Source of the DNA: FACHB-1406 sp034189065
Lineage (GTDB): Bacteria; Cyanobacteriota; Cyanobacteriia; Cyanobacteriales; Spirulinaceae
DNA length: 64,000 nucleotides
Direction: 5' to 3'
Assembly (NCBI GenBank): GCA_034189065.1
Contig: JAXHVQ010000007.1
Span: forward strand, 36,977-100,976
Shown: positions 17,956 to 28,110 of the stretch, piece by piece
Layout: each line of letters opens with the position of its first letter
How positions within the stretch are numbered: position 1 is the first letter of the stretch
Made by a program: the position numbers and the translations under genes
Notes under the pieces: model-generated
Databases searched by the model: none
Told to the model about the DNA's origin: nothing
Seen by the model: only the letters and a program-made list of their open reading frames with translations

Positions 17956-18690
17956 ATGCGTTTCATCCCCTTTTCGTTAATTGCCCTTTCACTTGTCCTC
18001 GTCGGATGTCAAGTTCGACCCTCCTCTTCCGAAAATCCAGCGAGTTCCGCGCAACCCTCTCCCGCTACGACAAGGGCTGAGAATGCCCTGAAAATTATGC
18101 CATTGGGAGATTCTATTACTGCCGGTCACGACGTTCCGGGCGGCTACCGTACAGTTCTGTGGCAGAAGTTGAGCGATCGCGGCAATACCATAGATTTCGT
18201 CGGTTCGGCGCGCGGCGGACCGCGAGACCTTCCCGATAAGGATCATGAGGGACACTCGGGGTGGAGAATTGACGATTTGCGCGGTCAAATTGAGCCGTGG
18301 TTGGCGCAAAATCGACCCGACATGGTTTTACTGACGATCGGCAGTAACGATATTTTGCACGACGATGCTGTGGAAACCGCACCCGATCGCGTTCGGGCAT
18401 TGTTAGGCGATATTTTTGCCCGAGTTCCCGATGCAACCATTCTCGTCGCTTCGATTCCGCCGATGGCAGATGCGGCGCGCGATCGCCAGGTTCGAGAGTA
18501 TAATACAGAACTTGAAAATTTAGTCGAGGAAGAAAAGGCGGCAGGAAAACCCGTGTTTTTTGTCGATATTTATTCCGTTGTCGGTCTTAATGACTTGCCC
18601 GATGGATTGCATCCCAATGCTGAAGGACATCGGAAAATGGCTGGGGCGTGGGATGAGGCGATCGCGGAAGTTTTGAACGTTCGGAATTGA
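17956..18690 (+). CDS. SGNH/GDSL-type lipoprotein hydrolase
   Basis: A 244-residue protein. The lipoprotein signal ALSLVLVGC places the lipidated Cys at residue 18, so it is membrane-anchored on the outside. Three SGNH blocks are present: block I MPLGDSITAG (nucleophile Ser), block III TIGSNDIL (Asn) and block V DGLHPNAEGH (Asp and His). The glycine block is within the PGGYRTVLW region. The family includes esterases, acetylxylan esterases and acyl-hydrolases of cell-envelope glycans; the natural substrate is not indicated by the neighbours. A palindromic element follows the stop. Confidence 0.85.
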   Translation: MRFIPFSLIALSLVLVGCQVRPSSSENPASSAQPSPATTRAENALKIMPLGDSITAGHDVPGGYRTVLWQKLSDRGNTIDFVGSARGGPRDLPDKDHEGHSGWRIDDLRGQIEPWLAQNRPDMVLLTIGSNDILHDDAVETAPDRVRALLGDIFARVPDATILVASIPPMADAARDRQVREYNTELENLVEEEKAAGKPVFFVDIYSVVGLNDLPDGLHPNAEGHRKMAGAWDEAIAEVLNVRN

Positions 18691-18745
18691 AGCCTGGAGT
18701 TAAAGAATGCCTGGAATTAAAGAACGCCCTGAAATCAATTCCAAT

Positions 18746-18773
18746 GTAGGGACGTTCAATTGAACGTCCCTAC
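18746..18773. repeat. 28-bp palindrome, CAATTG centre
   Basis: Same arms and centre as 16831-16858; the flank GTTGAAACGG is now on the right, so this copy has the opposite orientation. It lies 56 bp after the SGNH gene stop. Confidence 0.8.
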
Positions 18774-18906
18774 GTTGAAACGGACTAATATTTTTACATT
18801 TTAGGAGAATGGCTGAGGCTGAAGAATTTCTGTAAAAGAAGATACGATGATCTGGTCTACACCTCCAAATCTTATCGCGACTCATAACTAGTAACTGATA
18901 ACTGAA

Positions 18907-19638
18907 ATGACCTTCAATCAACTGCGAATATCCGAACCCACCCCCGTCGAGATTCAAGAAGTCGCGATCGCATTCTACGCCCAAACCCTCGACCCCAAAC
19001 TCGCCCAACTCGACTTCCTCAAATTTAGCGGCATTCTCCCCAAAGACTGGGAACTAAAAAGTACGCCCCTCCTCCAAGACAACCTCACCCAACTGGTTTT
19101 CACCAACGGCATTACCCTCACCGCCCAACCGCGCGTCGTCACCCTTACCGAAACCATCGCCTCCTCAACCTCCACCCTCGAAGTTATCTCCCTCGCGCGC
19201 CGCTACAGCCAAACCCTACCCCACCTCGACTATCAAGCCCTCACCATCGCCCCCAAAATCCTCATCGTCACCGGCGATAGCGACGCAACCGCCAGCAAAC
19301 TCATCCTCGACACCCTCCTTACCCAAGGCCCTTGGCGCGAACTAGGATCGGGATTAATCCGCGCCAGCGTCAACCTCGTCTACCAACTCGACAGCCGCCA
19401 ACTCCAACTCGCCATCGACGAAGTGCGAGTCCAACAACCCGACGGTACCCTAAACCCCGCCCTCCTCTTCTCCGGCAGCTTCAACAGCCAAATTTCCGGC
19501 GCGACAGCCGAAATGAAACAAAACGAAATACGCCTCGCCCTTGACAATGTGCCGACAGATTTGGAAACTTTTAAACATCTCGCGCGCAAACAATTTTTAG
19601 GAACCTCAGACCCGATTTTTCCTCCCGATATGCTCTGA
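18907..19638 (+). CDS. Conserved cyanobacterial protein of unknown function
   Basis: A 243-residue soluble protein, no signal peptide or membrane helix. It reads as alternating alpha/beta with a central PKILIVTGDSDATASKLILDTLL segment and a C-terminal beta-rich RQLQLAIDEVRVQQPDGTLNPALLF. No catalytic motif was recognised. Codon use is strongly C-ending and typical of the region, which supports a real gene. The ATG at 18907 lies after CAGTTATC-type filler repeats. No operon partner: the ABC exporter starts 270 bp later, after a repeat-filled spacer. Confidence 0.65.
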   Translation: MTFNQLRISEPTPVEIQEVAIAFYAQTLDPKLAQLDFLKFSGILPKDWELKSTPLLQDNLTQLVFTNGITLTAQPRVVTLTETIASSTSTLEVISLARRYSQTLPHLDYQALTIAPKILIVTGDSDATASKLILDTLLTQGPWRELGSGLIRASVNLVYQLDSRQLQLAIDEVRVQQPDGTLNPALLFSGSFNSQISGATAEMKQNEIRLALDNVPTDLETFKHLARKQFLGTSDPIFPPDML

Positions 19639-19908
19639 GTCAACCCGCGCGCCACCTACAATGGCGGAAAAGATCGCTTTCGCGATCGCCCCGTCCATCC
19701 TAAAACCAGAAATATCCCTTCGTCCTTCGTCATTTGTCCTTCGTCATTTGTCGCTAGTAATATTCCTTTGCCCATTGCCCACTTTAGACTGAGTTTCGGC
19801 TGACGCTCAACTGCCGCGTTAGCCGAAGTCTGCCCATTGCCCACTGCCCACTGCCCACTGCCCATTTCCCCGACCAATAAACTCGGTCAAATTCACTGCT
19901 AAAATTCC

Positions 19909-22900
19909 ATGAGCTACACCGCGCCTGCCATTCAAACCTTCTTGGCGAGTCAAAGCCCCTTTGCCGAACTGCCTTCGGGGGTGTTGGCGCAGGTGTCGGA
20001 ACGGCTGCAACCGTTGCGCTATCGCATGGGACAAACCATTGTCCTGCGCGATAAAATGCCCGATCGCGCCGTCATCCTCTTCCAAGGACAAGCGCGACTA
20101 TTGGGGTACGATCCCGGGACGCAAATGCCCATTACCCTTCAGTTAATCGAACCGGGGGAAATTATCGGCTTGGCGGGATTATTGCGGGGAATTCCTTGCG
20201 AAACCGCGATCGCCTCGGAAGAATCGGTCGGTTTGAGTTTGAACGCCGGGGAATTGCTCGAATTGCTGCAAAGTTATCCCCAATGCGCCGCCCCCCTGGA
20301 AAATCGTCCCTATCTCGTCGAACTGTTTGATGTCCTCTCTCGCCAAGATTCCCTACAAACCTTGGGCGCGGTGAAGCTGAAAACAATGGCGTTGCAAGGG
20401 ATGAAAAATGTCCGAGTTCGCCTCGTCCAACCCGGTTCCCTGGCTACGGATTCTCTCAACGGCGATCGCCTATGGTTTGTTTCGGGGGGCGCGATCGAAA
20501 ACTTTCCTCCCGGCAGTTGTTTGAATGCCGAGGCAGAAACCGCCCAATTGCAGGTGTCAGGCAACCGTCCCGCCCGCCTTTTGGGACTGCGCGAGGGGGA
20601 CCTCGTTTTTGAAGAAGAACCCGACCCCACGCCCCCAGAAACCGCCGCAGCAGAGGACTTTTCCGCACCCCTCGATACCAGCTTTTCGGCAGTTCCCTAC
20701 GCCCCCGAACAAATTTTAGACGCGGAAACGACGGTTCCCCCTCCCGTTACGGGACGCGCGGGCAGTCGAAAGTACCCTTTTGTGCGCGGGGGAAGTCCTT
20801 TGGAAGTGGGCATGGCGTGCTTCCAAATGTTGTGTCAGTATTTTCAGATGCCCTTTCGCCGGGAAGTGATTCGTCGCGTTTTGGCAGACCAACTTCAACG
20901 CAACAACAGTTTATCGCTGTATTTTTGCGGCGCGATCGCGGATTTACTCGGTCTCAACGCCCAACTCCTCAACGTCCCCGCCCGCGCCCTGACGCGCCTG
21001 CAAGCCCCCGCCTTGGTGATGTGGCAAGATAGTTTGGCGGTGTTATACGAAATTAGCGATCGCGAAATGGCGATCGCCGTCCCGGAAATCGGTTTATTGC
21101 GGCGCAAACCGGCGGATTTTCTGGAAACGTGGGGAACGTCGGGACAAGTTCTCCTCCTCCAACCGACTAAGGACACGCCGCAAAAACGCTTCGGGTTGGA
21201 TTGGTTTCTCCCTTCAATTTGGCGCTATCGTTGGGTATTGTTGGAAGTGTTTATCGCTTCGTTTTTCGTACAATTATTTGGGTTGGCAAACCCCTTGATC
21301 GTTCAGGTTATTATCGATCAGGTCATTGTTAAAAATACGCCAGATTTACTGCAAACCTTGGGCTTTTTCCTCATTGTCGTCGCTTTATTGGAAGCCATAT
21401 TAGGAACCCTACGCACCTATTTATTTGTCGATACCACCAACCGCATCGATCTGAGTTTGGGGTCGGAAATCATCGACCATTTAGTGCGTTTGCCCTTGCG
21501 CTATTTTGAACGCCGTCCGGTGGGGGAATTATCGAGTCGCGTTAACGAATTGGAGAATATTCGTTCGTTTTTAACGGGAACGGCATTAACAGTGGTTCTC
21601 GATTCGTTTTTCTCGATTGTTTATATCGCTGTCATGCTGATTTATAGCTGGCAATTGACCTTAGTCGCCCTCGTCTCGATTCCCATTTTTATTGTCTTAA
21701 CGCTTATTTTATCGCCCACCATTCGCTCGCAAATTCGTCGCAAAGCCGAACGCAATTCCGAAACCCAATCTTATTTAGTTGAAGTGATGTCGGGCATTCA
21801 AACGGTGAAAGCGCAAAACATCGAATTGCGATCGCGCTGGCAATGGCAAGAACGCTACGCCCGTTACGTTTCGGCGGGGTTCAAAACCGTTGTCACTTCG
21901 ACGTTTGCCCAATCTGCCAGTCAGTTTTTTAATAAATTTTCCGGTCTCCTCGTCCTGTGGCTGGGGGCATTCCTCGTCCTCGATCAAAAATTAACATTGG
22001 GACAATTAATTGCCTTTCGCATCATCGCTAGTTACGTAACATCGCCTATTTTACGCCTCGCCCAACTGTGGCAAAACTTCCAAGAAATCGGTTTATCCTT
22101 AGAACGTCTCAGCGATATTGTGGATACGCCCCAAGAAGCCGAAGCCGATCGCGCCAATATTCCCATGCCCGCCATTTCGGGGGCTGTGAAGTACGAAAAT
22201 GTCAGCTTCCGCTTTCAAGCCAATATTCCACCTCAATTAGTCAAAGTCGATCTCGACATTCAACCCGGTCAATTTGTCGGTGTCGTCGGGCAAAGTGGGG
22301 CGGGTAAAAGTACGTTGATGAAATTACTGATTCGACTTTACGATTTGGAAGTGGGACGGATATTTATCGACGGCTACGATATTGCAAAGGTCGAACTCTA
22401 TTCCCTGCGGCGACAAATCGGTATGGTTCCCCAAGACACGCTCTTGTTCGACGGCACAGTGCAGGATAATATTGCCATAAACAACCCCGATGCCAGCACC
22501 GACGAAATCATCGAAGCCGCCCAAATCGCCGCCGCCCACGACTTTATCATGGGCTTGCCCAACGGCTATAATACCCGCGTGGGAGAGCGAGGGGCAGCGC
22601 TTTCAGGAGGACAGCGGCAGCGCATCGCGATCGCGCGCACCCTCCTACAACGCCCAGAAATGCTCGTCCTCGACGAAGCCACCAGCGCCCTCGACTACAC
22701 CACCGAACAACAACTCTGCCATAATTTGGCAGAAGCCTTCCAAGAACGAACCGTCTTTTTCGTCACCCACCGCCTTGCGACCATTAAAAGCGCCGATGTT
22801 ATCGTCATGATGGACAAAGGTGCAGTGGTAGAAGTCGGAAGTCATAAAGAATTGATGGAATTGCGCGGACGTTACTACTCCCTATATCAACAGCAAGAAG

Positions 22901-22911
22901 CGAGGAGGTAA
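19909..22911 (+). CDS. Type I secretion ABC exporter with Crp-like and C39-like N-terminal domains
   Basis: A 1000-residue fused membrane-ATPase exporter. Residues 1-130 resemble a cyclic-nucleotide-binding (Crp-like) fold (ILFQGQARLLGYDPG, EPGEIIGLAGLLRG). A second linker region follows, and residues about 285-425 are a C39-like domain. In it the catalytic Cys position reads LEVGMACF, so the peptidase is inactive and probably holds substrate, as in HlyB. Residues about 440-720 form the six-helix transmembrane domain. The ATPase has Walker A GQSGAGKST, Q-loop VPQDT, signature LSGGQRQR, Walker B MLVLDEATSALD and H-loop THRLAT. It forms the inner-membrane part of a type I secretion system with the HlyD gene 50 bp downstream. 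Confidence 0.9.
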   Translation: MSYTAPAIQTFLASQSPFAELPSGVLAQVSERLQPLRYRMGQTIVLRDKMPDRAVILFQGQARLLGYDPGTQMPITLQLIEPGEIIGLAGLLRGIPCETAIASEESVGLSLNAGELLELLQSYPQCAAPLENRPYLVELFDVLSRQDSLQTLGAVKLKTMALQGMKNVRVRLVQPGSLATDSLNGDRLWFVSGGAIENFPPGSCLNAEAETAQLQVSGNRPARLLGLREGDLVFEEEPDPTPPETAAAEDFSAPLDTSFSAVPYAPEQILDAETTVPPPVTGRAGSRKYPFVRGGSPLEVGMACFQMLCQYFQMPFRREVIRRVLADQLQRNNSLSLYFCGAIADLLGLNAQLLNVPARALTRLQAPALVMWQDSLAVLYEISDREMAIAVPEIGLLRRKPADFLETWGTSGQVLLLQPTKDTPQKRFGLDWFLPSIWRYRWVLLEVFIASFFVQLFGLANPLIVQVIIDQVIVKNTPDLLQTLGFFLIVVALLEAILGTLRTYLFVDTTNRIDLSLGSEIIDHLVRLPLRYFERRPVGELSSRVNELENIRSFLTGTALTVVLDSFFSIVYIAVMLIYSWQLTLVALVSIPIFIVLTLILSPTIRSQIRRKAERNSETQSYLVEVMSGIQTVKAQNIELRSRWQWQERYARYVSAGFKTVVTSTFAQSASQFFNKFSGLLVLWLGAFLVLDQKLTLGQLIAFRIIASYVTSPILRLAQLWQNFQEIGLSLERLSDIVDTPQEAEADRANIPMPAISGAVKYENVSFRFQANIPPQLVKVDLDIQPGQFVGVVGQSGAGKSTLMKLLIRLYDLEVGRIFIDGYDIAKVELYSLRRQIGMVPQDTLLFDGTVQDNIAINNPDASTDEIIEAAQIAAAHDFIMGLPNGYNTRVGERGAALSGGQRQRIAIARTLLQRPEMLVLDEATSALDYTTEQQLCHNLAEAFQERTVFFVTHRLATIKSADVIVMMDKGAVVEVGSHKELMELRGRYYSLYQQQEARR

Positions 22912-22960
22912 TTAAAAATTAAAAATTAAAAATTAAAAATTAAAAATTTTAGAACGAACC

Positions 22961-24556
22961 ATGACTCAATCTAACGGCAACGGCTATAAACCCTCGTCCA
23001 ACGGAAGAAACGGCAAATTTAGACCCAACCGCGTCCTTAACTCCGAAACGCAAAGATTGCCTCAAACGCACGATACCGGGTCCTCTGTTGAAACGCGATC
23101 GCATCCCGACGCGATCGAGACCTTCGACCAACCCGTCGTCCTCCGCCAATCCCCCAGTTGGTCTCGCGCCATCGTCTGGACCATTGTCGGCGTGGTTACT
23201 TTTGGAGTAGGCTGGGCCTACTTCGCCAAAATCGAACAGGTGATCCCCGCCACCGGTCAACTCAGACCCCAAGGCACCGTCAAAGAAGTTCAAGCGCCCC
23301 TCGAAGGCGTGGTACAAGCCGTCTACGTCGAAGACGGACAGCCCGTCGAAGCGGGAGACTTACTCATTCGCTTCGATGCCAACGCCGACACCGCCAAACT
23401 CGACTCGGTGAAACAACAGCGCAATGCCTTGTTGAAGGAAAATCAAATTTATCGCAGTTTATTGCAACCCTCCGGCAGCGCCAGCTTGCCCGCCGCCATT
23501 GTCGGATTGAACCTGCCGCCGGGAATTTTAGCCCTCAGAAGCAATCGAGACGCATTGGTGGCTGAAAATCGCCAGTATCGGGCGCAACTCGCCGAAGGAA
23601 GCGCCCGCGATGCCGCCCGTTTGCGCGCCGCCCGCGCCGAAGCTGAAGCCCGCCGCCGCGCCGCCGATTTGGAAGTGGCGCAAATCCGCCAACAATTGCT
23701 GCAAACCCAAGGGCAAATTAATAGCGCCCGGGCGCGACTGGCAACACAACAGGAAATTTTGGGGGACTTGCAAAACCTTTATCAAAATGGTGGTATCGGG
23801 CGGTTGCAGTATGTCGAACAGCAGCAAAAAGTGCAAGACCAACAGGCGGAAATCACTCAACTGGTTCAAGAAGCCAAGCGTTTAGAATTGGATATTGCCC
23901 AGGGGAGAGAAGAAACCGTCGTTACGGTGACGAGTAATGAGAATGAAATTCGCGATCGCATCGCCGCCAACGAACAGCGTATCGCCGAAATCGACAGCCA
24001 ACTGTCCCAAGGCGTTCTTCAAGTTATTGTCAACAACGAAAAGCAAATCGCCGATCTCAACAGTCAGCTTAGCAGCGCCGAACAAACCCTCGAGTATCGA
24101 GAACTACGCGCTACCGAATCGGGGACAGTGTTCGACCTCCAAGTCCATCAAGGCTTCGTTGCCAACCCAACAACTTCCCTCCTGTCCATCGTCCCCAACC
24201 AAAATCTCGTCGCCGAAGTGTTTATCACCAACAAAGATATCGGTTTTGTGCGCGAGGGAATGAAAACCGATGTGAGAGTTGACTCCTTCCCCTTTAGCGA
24301 ATTTGGCGACATCAAAGGCGAGATTGTCTCCGTCGGTTCCGATGCCCTTCCCCCCGATGAAGTACATCCCTACTATCGCTTCCCCGCCAAAGTCCGCTTA
24401 GATAATCAAGTTTTAGCGGTGAGAGAGCGAGAAATTCCCTTACAATCGGGTATGGCAGTCAGCGTCAATATTAAAGTGCGCGAAGACCGCCGGGTTATTA
24501 ATCTCTTTACCGAATTGTTTACCGATCGCATCGAAAGTTTGAAGGAGGTGCGGTAG
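22961..24556 (+). CDS. HlyD-family periplasmic adaptor (membrane fusion protein)
   Basis: A 531-residue protein with a cytoplasmic N-terminus of about 65 residues. One transmembrane helix (IVWTIVGVVTFGVGWAYF) is followed by a lipoyl/barrel-sandwich half (GTVKEVQAPLEGVVQAVYV, GQPVEAGDLLIRFD). A long coiled-coil hairpin of about 200 residues rich in Arg, Ala, Glu and Gln comes next. The second lipoyl half and beta-barrel (LRATESGTVFDLQVHQGF, VFITNKDIGFVREGMKTDVRVDSFPF) close the protein. It links the exporter to an outer-membrane TolC-like channel, which is not in this window. The 50-bp gap from the exporter contains AAAATT repeats; the two are very probably one transcript. Confidence 0.9.
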   Translation: MTQSNGNGYKPSSNGRNGKFRPNRVLNSETQRLPQTHDTGSSVETRSHPDAIETFDQPVVLRQSPSWSRAIVWTIVGVVTFGVGWAYFAKIEQVIPATGQLRPQGTVKEVQAPLEGVVQAVYVEDGQPVEAGDLLIRFDANADTAKLDSVKQQRNALLKENQIYRSLLQPSGSASLPAAIVGLNLPPGILALRSNRDALVAENRQYRAQLAEGSARDAARLRAARAEAEARRRAADLEVAQIRQQLLQTQGQINSARARLATQQEILGDLQNLYQNGGIGRLQYVEQQQKVQDQQAEITQLVQEAKRLELDIAQGREETVVTVTSNENEIRDRIAANEQRIAEIDSQLSQGVLQVIVNNEKQIADLNSQLSSAEQTLEYRELRATESGTVFDLQVHQGFVANPTTSLLSIVPNQNLVAEVFITNKDIGFVREGMKTDVRVDSFPFSEFGDIKGEIVSVGSDALPPDEVHPYYRFPAKVRLDNQVLAVREREIPLQSGMAVSVNIKVREDRRVINLFTELFTDRIESLKEVR

Positions 24557-24746
24557 GAGTAGAGACGGTTCATGAAACGTCCGTACATGAGTGACGAGTG
24601 GTGAGTGCTAGATTAGGAGCGATGAGTTATGAGTTATGGGCGATTGATATCGATACGTTAGCTAATAAAAAACAATTTCCAATTCCCGATTCCCAATTCC
24701 CAATTCCCAATTACTGTTAAAGTGTGCGAGTGAGTGAGAGCTAAAT

Positions 24747-27700
24747 ATGAGCAACCTAGTTTTAGAACGTCCTAAAAATTATAGCCAGCAAACCTTGACG
24801 GGTGCTGAAATGCTAGTCGTCCTCGATCCCCGAATTCCCGATGTCGGCAAATTAGCCGCAGGGGTTCTTCCTGGCGCAACGGTTTTGCGACTCGAGGAAA
24901 CGGGAAACGCGATCGCTCAAATTAGCTCCTTTTTAGCTCGAAATCCCGGCTTTCGCAGCCTTCACCTCATCGCCCACGGTTCTCCTGGCTGCCTCTATTT
25001 GGGGAATGTCACCCTGAATTCAGACAATTTAAACGATTATGCGCCCCAACTTCAACAATGGGGAGATTCCCTCGGGAGTTCGACGCTTCAACGGGGCGAA
25101 ATTTTAATTTATGGCTGCGAAGTTGCTTGCATACCACAAGGGAAAGAATTTGTCAAGGAATTAGCTCGAATAACCGGTGTAAACGTTGCCGCTTCAGAAA
25201 CGTTAACTGGGAGTACAGCGCGAGGGGGGAATTGGGAATTAGAGGTCGCGATCGCGGAAATGCGATCGGCGTTGGCATTTAAACCCGAAACTTTGGCAAC
25301 CTACGACGGAATATTCGCAACCATCCCCGTCGCCGCCGGGGACGTAACGGGGTTAATTAACGCCATTAATACTGCTAACACAAATCCCGGTCCAGATACC
25401 ATCGAGCTGGCGGGTGGAACCTACAGTTTAACCGCTCAGATTGAGGTCTTTGCGGGCACGAACCTATCTGTTTCTAGGGGCTTTGCAGGTCTACCCGAAA
25501 TTACCAGCGAGATTATTATTCAAGGAAACGACTCGACCATCGAGCGCAGTGCAGGCGCGACTGAGGATTTTCGGATTTTCTATGTGGACGGGGAAGATGG
25601 ACTACAGGGCAATCTAACGCTTAATAAGCTAACGCTATCTAATGGCTTCGCAAACGCCCCCAGTCCGCCCGCTAGTGCTGGAAATGATGGTGGCGCAATC
25701 GTGAGTACAGGAATCGTTACGATTAGCGAGAGCACTTTAAGCGGCAATAGATCGTTGGATGATGGAGGAGCGATCTCTAACTTTGGCACTCTGAATATCA
25801 TCGACAGCACTCTGGAGAATAATCAAGCAGGAGGTGCGGGAGGCGCAATCGACAATCGGCAGATCGTCACCAGCATTGATGCCATACTAAATCTCGACGG
25901 CACCACGATTACTGGAAACACGGCTTTAACCCAAGGTGGCGGCGGAATTAGTAACGATCAAATGGGGGCGGCCGGGACCATAGGCGGTACGTTAATTAGA
26001 GAAAATAGCCCCGTCACAGACAACACGCCCAATAATATTGCTGGATCGGTCTTTGCCTCTGACATTGTAGTAAGCGATGGTGCAACAGTTATTGCCGACG
26101 GACAAATGACCCCTCCGGTAGATTTGGGGACGACAACTCCCAACGTAGCTCTCCCCAATACAACATTAACCGTCGAAAATACCGGAAATTTTGACTTGAT
26201 TTTCGGCACAATTACCGTATCGCCCAACTTAACGATTGTCACTCCCCCCATGACTGTTGCACCGGGATTAACCGGCGACTTAGTATTAAGCGCCCCGGTT
26301 TCCGGCGATGCGGGCGTTTTTAGCGGTACGGTGGAGATTGAGAGTAACGACGGAGACGATGCCCAAAATATCTACGACTTCGCGGTGCAATACACCGTTG
26401 ACGGGCCGGAGATTAGCGTTGTAGACCCCAATAATGCCGATATTCCCACAGGTACGGGGAATTTCAACTTCGGGACGGTCAACCCCGGAACGACCTTGAA
26501 CTTCACGATCCAAAACCAGGGAACGCAACCGCTGAATTTAAGCAATTTGCAACTGCCCAACGGCTTAGTTTTAGCGGGAACCCTACCAGCATCGGTAGCT
26601 GCGGGAGGTTCCACGCCCCTGCAACTGCAAATCGATCCCAACTTCACCGGCGCGCTCAGCGGAAGCGTTACATTCGATAACAACGACTTTAACGAAGCGC
26701 CCTACCAGTTTGATATTGCGGGAACGGTCACCGGAGGACCCGTACCGCCGCAGCCGCCCCAACCGCCCCAACCGCCTCAACCGCCTCAACCGCCTCAACC
26801 GCCCGGAGTAGGACCCCTCACCACCAACGGCGATAATATCTTCGTCATCGGCGGCAACAACGGACAAACCAACCTCAAGATTCAACTCATCGGGCGACAA
26901 GCGGCGTTTATCAACGAAATCGGCCTGTTCCGAGTGAATGCCAACAACGAAGTGTTAGACGTTCAGGGGAACTCAACGGGAATCGACCCCCACGATCCCA
27001 ATTATCGGGATGCCGCGATCGCCAACGGCAGAGAAATATTTTCAGTATTGCGCGATACTTTTTCAGTTAACGGAACCAACCGCATCCTTTCCGGCCTCAG
27101 CGACGGTATCGGACCGAATATCGAGCAATTCCAGGCAGGCGATCGCTTCGTCTTTTACCTCGTCTCCGACGGCACCTCAGACGCAAACATCGTCGGAAGC
27201 GCCCCCGCAGGAGAAGTCAAACTCAGTTCCACCTTTGGCGCAACCCTCGGTCGTAACTTCTTTGAACCCACCCTCGTTGAAGACCTGGGGAATGGACAAT
27301 TCCGCGTCAGTTGGGAAGACATACCCCTCAGCGGCGATAGAGACTTCAACGATGCCGTCATCACCATCGAACAAACCGGACAAGCGCCTCCCATCGGCAC
27401 CAACATACAAGGAACCCTCGAAGGAGAAGTGGTCGATTTGAGAACGGCGACAGGAGCGCAAACCGTACGCTGGAGTATTGTGGGTCAAGAAGCTGCCTTT
27501 AACAACGAAGTGGGATTGTACCGTGTCGATGTCAACGGACAAATTCTCAACCCCACCACCGGCGCTGCCACAGGAGTTGAGGTGGGCGATGGCAATTATC
27601 GAGAAACCGCCTTAGCCAACCGCGTGGCAGGAGTTAGCTTGAGCGCGGCGGCAACTTCGGCAGATGTAACCTTGGACGCGGGGACGAACGCTCTCTACGC

Positions 27701-27878
27701 GCCATTTCTGGTGTCTAATGGCAATACAAATCGAGTCTTCTTCCCGTTTATTGGAGCGAACCCAGATGGAGTAGACCACGTGCGCTTAGTGTCGGATAAT
27801 ACCTTTGGTTTTGAAGATTTCTTGGGCGGTTTTGACTTTGACTACAACGATGCAATTGTCCAAGCTACTGTGGTTTAA
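24747..27878 (+). CDS. Large secreted DUF4347/DUF4114 protein, likely type I secretion cargo
   Basis: A 1043-residue protein with no Sec signal. Residues about 20-185 are a DUF4347 domain (MLVVLDPRIPDVGKLAAGV, SLHLIAHGSPGCLYLG, LIYGCEVA). Residues about 190-430 are Asn/Ser/Gly-rich repeats of beta-helix type (STLSGNRSLDDGGAISNFG). About 440-660 are Ig-like choice-of-anchor repeats (NFGTVNPGTTLNFTIQNQG). A Pro-Gln linker at 26745-26810 is made of PQP repeats. Then two tandem units (about 693-888 and 889-1043) each end in a DUF4114 acidic signature (RDFNDAVITIE; FDYNDAIVQATVV). DUF4347 is typical of giant cyanobacterial surface proteins exported by type I systems. Position directly after exporter and adaptor supports this; an adhesive or matrix role is inference. 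Confidence 0.8.
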   Translation: MSNLVLERPKNYSQQTLTGAEMLVVLDPRIPDVGKLAAGVLPGATVLRLEETGNAIAQISSFLARNPGFRSLHLIAHGSPGCLYLGNVTLNSDNLNDYAPQLQQWGDSLGSSTLQRGEILIYGCEVACIPQGKEFVKELARITGVNVAASETLTGSTARGGNWELEVAIAEMRSALAFKPETLATYDGIFATIPVAAGDVTGLINAINTANTNPGPDTIELAGGTYSLTAQIEVFAGTNLSVSRGFAGLPEITSEIIIQGNDSTIERSAGATEDFRIFYVDGEDGLQGNLTLNKLTLSNGFANAPSPPASAGNDGGAIVSTGIVTISESTLSGNRSLDDGGAISNFGTLNIIDSTLENNQAGGAGGAIDNRQIVTSIDAILNLDGTTITGNTALTQGGGGISNDQMGAAGTIGGTLIRENSPVTDNTPNNIAGSVFASDIVVSDGATVIADGQMTPPVDLGTTTPNVALPNTTLTVENTGNFDLIFGTITVSPNLTIVTPPMTVAPGLTGDLVLSAPVSGDAGVFSGTVEIESNDGDDAQNIYDFAVQYTVDGPEISVVDPNNADIPTGTGNFNFGTVNPGTTLNFTIQNQGTQPLNLSNLQLPNGLVLAGTLPASVAAGGSTPLQLQIDPNFTGALSGSVTFDNNDFNEAPYQFDIAGTVTGGPVPPQPPQPPQPPQPPQPPQPPGVGPLTTNGDNIFVIGGNNGQTNLKIQLIGRQAAFINEIGLFRVNANNEVLDVQGNSTGIDPHDPNYRDAAIANGREIFSVLRDTFSVNGTNRILSGLSDGIGPNIEQFQAGDRFVFYLVSDGTSDANIVGSAPAGEVKLSSTFGATLGRNFFEPTLVEDLGNGQFRVSWEDIPLSGDRDFNDAVITIEQTGQAPPIGTNIQGTLEGEVVDLRTATGAQTVRWSIVGQEAAFNNEVGLYRVDVNGQILNPTTGAATGVEVGDGNYRETALANRVAGVSLSAAATSADVTLDAGTNALYAPFLVSNGNTNRVFFPFIGANPDGVDHVRLVSDNTFGFEDFLGGFDFDYNDAIVQATVV

Positions 27879-27891
27879 TCGACTTTTTAAA

Positions 27892-27911
27892 GGACGTTCA
27901 ATTGAACGTCC
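27892..27911. repeat. 20-bp palindrome of the GGACGTT family, CAATTG centre
   Basis: GGACGTT, CAATTG, AACGTCC, then CTACGTTAAAACGGG as in the other copies. It lies 14 bp after the secreted-protein gene stop and may act as an RNA 3'-end hairpin. Confidence 0.75.
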
Positions 27912-28110
27912 CTACGTTAAAACGGGTCGATCTAAAATTAAATTGTCAGGAAATTAACAGGGAACTCGCAAAATCCGAGATCTTTGTGTCAGAGCTTGGG
28001 AACGTTTTTCATCGCCTGTTTTCTCCAAGGGATTTGTGGAGCCGTCAGAGCGATTGTCAAAAAAGCTACAATAAAACGAAGATACCCCACAAATCTACCT
28101 TTGAGTCGCC

